A stretch of 17,733 nt of DNA, taken from NCBI GenBank assembly GCA_964364855.1, contig CAYINU010000035.1, forward strand, positions 1-17,733, written 5' to 3'. This DNA is from CAYINU01 sp964364855. Lineage in GTDB: Bacteria; Margulisbacteria; Marinamargulisbacteria; CAYINU01. Made by a program: the position numbers and the translations under genes. Shown here piece after piece: positions 15,180-17,733 of this stretch. Positions within the stretch are counted from its first letter, which is position 1. Each line of letters starts with the position of its first letter. The notes beneath the pieces were generated by a model that saw only the letters and a program-made list of their open reading frames with translations, did not search any database and was not told where the DNA came from.

Positions 15180-15410
15180 ATGAAAGAAGTCAGTATCCGA
15201 GAGTTTTCTCATCATATATCGGCACATTTGAAGTTGGTAAAGGCGGGAGAGCGCCTAGTCTTACTAGAGCGAAGTGTACCGATAGCTGATATTTTGCCCC
15301 ACAATCCCAATTTGGCTATTCCAAGATGGAAAACCCCGATTCGTCGCGTGAAGATCAAGGGGAAACCGCTCTCGGAGTCGTTGATCGAGGATCGTCGGGC
15401 TAGCCGTTGA
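15180..15410 (+). CDS. Phd/YefM-type antitoxin
   Basis: The 76-residue protein has the compact N-terminal fold of prevent-host-death antitoxins: MKEVSIREFSHHISAHLKLVKAGERLVLLERSVPIADILP, with the usual helix, strand, 'G-E/D-x-hhhh' and 'xxPhAxh' pattern. The basic C-terminal half (WKTPIRRVKIKGKPLSESLIEDRRASR) would wrap around and neutralise the toxin. It has a good AGGGG ribosome site and repeat sequences upstream suited to autorepression. Its TGA overlaps the TTG start of the PIN toxin (TTGA), a classic toxin-antitoxin arrangement. Confidence 0.88.
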   Translation: MKEVSIREFSHHISAHLKLVKAGERLVLLERSVPIADILPHNPNLAIPRWKTPIRRVKIKGKPLSESLIEDRRASR

Positions 15411-15823
15411 GGGGGTTGATTGATACCTCGTCTTTTATCAAGCGCTACGTGATTGAGCCAGGCTCAGAGGAGATTTCGTCTGTTTTTTCTTTGCTCACTG
15501 AAGCCGTAGTCGCGCCAACGATGTATTTGGAAATCCAATCCGTATTGGCGCGCCGTTGCAGAGACAAAAGTCTTTCTTTAACGCAGGTCTCCTTCATTGA
15601 AGGAGAAGTGTGCGCCGATATGGAATATGTCTCAATTGTCAAATGGAACAAGGACTTGGAGAGTACGGCCAAACGACTCATTCGAAAATATCCCCTAAAG
15701 ACTTTGGATGGCATTCAGCTGGCTGCCGGAAAATTGGCATTGGTTGATGTATTTGTGACCAGTGACAAACAGCTTTTGGATGCCGCTAAGAACGAATTTG
15801 AGCAGGTCAAATTTGTTGTCTAG
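15407..15823 (+). CDS. PIN-domain toxin (VapC-like ribonuclease)
   Basis: The 138-residue PIN protein carries the acidic catalytic set: Asp6 in GLIDTSSFIKRY, Glu42 in YLEIQSVLARR, Asp101 in TLDGIQLAAG and Asp120 in VTSDKQLLDAA. It should be an Mg2+-dependent RNase held in check by the Phd-type partner just upstream. The most likely start is the TTG at 15407, overlapping the antitoxin stop by four bases; no ATG or GTG in frame lies before the first catalytic Asp. A rare start without a clear ribosome site keeps toxin output below antitoxin output. Its stop comes 16 bases before the aroKB ATG, so the pair probably shares transcription with the shikimate genes. It is not similar in overall sequence to the PIN protein at 7292-7756. 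Confidence 0.88.
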   Translation: MRGLIDTSSFIKRYVIEPGSEEISSVFSLLTEAVVAPTMYLEIQSVLARRCRDKSLSLTQVSFIEGEVCADMEYVSIVKWNKDLESTAKRLIRKYPLKTLDGIQLAAGKLALVDVFVTSDKQLLDAAKNEFEQVKFVV

Positions 15824-15839
15824 GGGGTATAATGAGCCG

Positions 15840-17468
15840 ATGACCCAAAAGCAATGTGCGAATATTGTTCTGGTGGGATTGGCAGGCTGTGGTAAAACCA
15901 CGGTGGGACAGGCCCTAGCCCAAAAGCTAGGCTGGACCTTTTTGGATACCGATCACTTCATTACCCATCAAACCGGCCAAGCCATTGCCGATATTTTCGG
16001 TCAACATGGTGAGGCCTATTTTCGCGACCTAGAAACCCAGGTCTGCAAAACTTTGCAGGGCAAAACGCATACGGTAATCGCAACGGGGGGAGGTATGATA
16101 TTGCGGGCGGAGAATCGCGAATGCCTGCAAAATCTGGGCACCGTTTTTTACTTGGATTTGTCTCCGGAAACCATTGCCAGGCGGCTGCATCAAGATGCGA
16201 CCCGACCCTTGCTATCGACATCTGTGGACAAAGCTACCACGCTCAAACAACAACTCGATGCACGAGAGGCGCTGTATAAAAGCGTGTCCCACCATGTGGT
16301 TTCGGCAGATCAGAATGTCGAGTCCATTTGTTGCACGATTCTGGATCTCATCCCCACGGCATGGAAAGCCACTCGTACGGCGCAGGTGCGCACAACGCGT
16401 GACCATACCTACGACATTGTGGCTGAGTTCGATGCCCAAGTTATCCAAAGTCGGATAAGCGCGATGAACTTGAGTCAAATCGTCGTTGTTACCCACCCCG
16501 AAATTCGTGCCTTGTATGAATCCGCCATTTCGCCTGCGGTTGGTGGAAACGCATATTGGATCGAGGTTCCGCCTGGAGAAGCCAGCAAGTCGATGGTTCA
16601 GTGCAATAGCCTACTGGATCAGCTTTTGGCGTTGCGCTTAGACCGTAAAGCCGGCATCGTGGCCTTTGGTGGAGGTGTGATTGGCGATCTGGCTGGCTTT
16701 GTGGCGAGCATCTACTTGCGCGGCATTCGGTTGATTCAAATTCCCACTACGCTACTTTCTCAAGTTGACTCTTCGGTTGGCGGAAAAACCGGTGTGAACC
16801 ATGCCAGTGGAAAAAATCTCATCGGATCGTTTTATCAACCGGAACTGGTTTGGATCAATCCGCATTTTTTGCCAACCCTCCCTGGAAAAGAAATCCGGTC
16901 CGGCTTGGCTGAGATCGTCAAATATGGCTTGATCCGAGATCCGAAGCTTTTTTCAACAGTGGAAGAGAAGGCCTCTGAGATTTGCAATACGCGTGGCGAA
17001 TATGCCCTGGGTGACACGCTATGGACCGAGCTTATTTTGCGGTCCTGCCGTATCAAGGCCACCGTGGTGTCCGCGGATGAAAAAGAATCGGGATTACGCG
17101 AAATTTTGAATTTCGGCCATACGGTAGGTCACGCTATCGAAGCCCTGTCCGGATACGGAACCTATGCCCAAGGCGAGGCGGTGGCCATCGGGATGTGCAT
17201 GGCGGCCCGCATCGCTGTGACAATGGGCGTTCTTGGGGACAATTCCATTGCAACGCGACTGGAAAAATTGCTAATGGCGCTTGGATTTACATTTACTCTG
17301 CCTCACCACACGGATGCGGAGTGGGAAAGCGTGCTGATGATGGACAAAAAAGTGAGGTATTCCGAATTGCGGATGGTGTTACCGACCCAGCTAGGTGATG
17401 TTATAGTTAGACCAGTGCCTATGCATAGGGTCTTAGAGGCCATTCAAGGGTGGTCGAAGGAGTTTTGA
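15840..17468 (+). CDS. aroKB: Fused shikimate kinase / 3-dehydroquinate synthase
   Basis: The 542-residue protein joins two shikimate-pathway enzymes. The shikimate kinase part (about 1-172) shows Walker A GLAGCGKT (13-20), FLDTDHFI with Asp36 and Asp38, Arg62 in YFRDLE, ATGGGMIL (81-88) and the lid Arg122 in ATRPLL. The dehydroquinate synthase part (from about 185) has FGGGVIGDLAGFVAS (276-290), RGIRLIQIPTTLLSQVDSSVGGKTGVNH, Glu358 in SGLAEIVKYG, and His427 in LNFGHTVGHAIEA. At Gln444 (YAQGEAVAIGM) the family normally has the His of HGEAV, a zinc ligand. Kinase and synthase lengths sum to normal single enzymes, so both domains look complete. I use the ATG at 15840; the longer frame from 15762 runs through the toxin end. 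A GGGGG ribosome site lies 12 bases upstream. aroQ overlaps the stop by one base. Confidence 0.94.
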   Translation: MTQKQCANIVLVGLAGCGKTTVGQALAQKLGWTFLDTDHFITHQTGQAIADIFGQHGEAYFRDLETQVCKTLQGKTHTVIATGGGMILRAENRECLQNLGTVFYLDLSPETIARRLHQDATRPLLSTSVDKATTLKQQLDAREALYKSVSHHVVSADQNVESICCTILDLIPTAWKATRTAQVRTTRDHTYDIVAEFDAQVIQSRISAMNLSQIVVVTHPEIRALYESAISPAVGGNAYWIEVPPGEASKSMVQCNSLLDQLLALRLDRKAGIVAFGGGVIGDLAGFVASIYLRGIRLIQIPTTLLSQVDSSVGGKTGVNHASGKNLIGSFYQPELVWINPHFLPTLPGKEIRSGLAEIVKYGLIRDPKLFSTVEEKASEICNTRGEYALGDTLWTELILRSCRIKATVVSADEKESGLREILNFGHTVGHAIEALSGYGTYAQGEAVAIGMCMAARIAVTMGVLGDNSIATRLEKLLMALGFTFTLPHHTDAEWESVLMMDKKVRYSELRMVLPTQLGDVIVRPVPMHRVLEAIQGWSKEF

Positions 17469-17733
17469 TGAAGGTTTTGGTTATCCATGGTCCCAATCTG
17501 AACCGTCTGGGCAAGCGCGAAATCGCGGTCTACGGCAGTTTAACTTTGGACAATCTGAACAATCAGATTGTGGCCTTTGGCAAAGCCCAGGGTTGTGAGG
17601 TGACTTGCTTTCAATCCAACGGTGAGGCCGACATTATGGATGCCATCCATGGCGCAGAAAACCAGTATGACGCGCTGGTCATCAACGGCGGTGCCTACAC
17701 CCACACCAGCATTGCCATTCGCGATGCATTGGC
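17468..17733 (+). CDS. aroQ: Type II 3-dehydroquinate dehydratase (cut by window edge)
   Basis: The first 88 residues of a type II dehydroquinase are present; the enzyme turns 3-dehydroquinate into 3-dehydroshikimate, the step after the AroB reaction. HGPNLNRLGKRE with Arg17 and Tyr22 (VYGSLTL) gives the catalytic lid and base, followed by CFQSNGEADIMDAI and VINGGAYTHTSIAIRDAL with His79. Two motif positions vary: the common QSNHEG reads QSNGEA, and NPGAYTHTS reads NGGAYTHTS. The start is the ATG at 17468-17470, sharing one base with the aroKB stop (TGATG), so the genes are translationally coupled. The rest of the gene lies beyond the window. Confidence 0.95.
   Translation, partial: MKVLVIHGPNLNRLGKREIAVYGSLTLDNLNNQIVAFGKAQGCEVTCFQSNGEADIMDAIHGAENQYDALVINGGAYTHTSIAIRDAL

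Noticed and set aside
1..17733. CRISPR arrays, rRNA/tRNA genes, insertion sequences
   Set aside because: I saw no regularly spaced long repeats, no tRNA-like cloverleaf or rRNA sequence, and no transposase or integrase frame; this is by eye and not an exhaustive search.

Overview
The window is about 17.7 kb of compact bacterial chromosome at moderate GC, with roughly 20 protein genes. I see no rRNA, tRNA, CRISPR array or insertion sequence. The housekeeping set (transaldolase, glutamine-dependent NAD synthetase, TrmL, a Dus enzyme, RecN, GlmS, fused shikimate kinase/dehydroquinate synthase, type II dehydroquinase) together with a YbdK-type ligase beside a Kef-like antiporter suggests a Gram-negative, Pseudomonadota-like bacterium. 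The lineage cannot be fixed: the dihydrouridine synthase looks atypical and the aroKB-aroQ arrangement is not the enterobacterial one.

Layout. 1-448 (-) is the start of a transaldolase gene cut by the window edge. 533-3068 looks accessory: an AAA-ATPase/PD-(D/E)XK protein (-), a 307-bp gap with a 20-codon ORF behind a near-perfect Shine-Dalgarno, and an A/T-rich orphan gene of unknown function (+). 3241-5574 (+) is a two-gene operon, Kef-like cation/proton antiporter then YbdK/GCS2-type carboxylate-amine ligase. 7756-5546 (-) is a PIN toxin, a 53-residue putative antitoxin and nadE, all overlapping and converging on ybdK. 8591-7830 (-) is a secreted TPR protein divergent from a glyoxalase II/ETHE1-like metallo-hydrolase (8659-9297, +). 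10540-9287 (-) is a TauE/SafE permease followed by trmL. 10598-15084 (+) runs dus, recN, glmS. 15180-17733 (+) is a Phd/PIN toxin-antitoxin pair followed by fused aroK-aroB and aroQ, running off the window.

Themes. Genes are tightly packed, with ATGA- and TTGA-type overlaps, a TGATG junction and two convergent 3' overlaps. Two unrelated toxin-antitoxin modules each sit directly in front of a conserved metabolic gene (nadE; aroKB). Several genes lack a Shine-Dalgarno but have promoter-like elements placed so that the message would begin at or near the start codon, most convincingly transaldolase and the nadE-linked PIN toxin. In the AroB domain a position normally occupied by a zinc-binding His is Gln. 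No large undescribed defence or biosynthetic system is evident; the best leads are the toxin-antitoxin/metabolic gene coupling, the altered AroB zinc site, the leaderless pattern and the orphan gene at 2439-3068.
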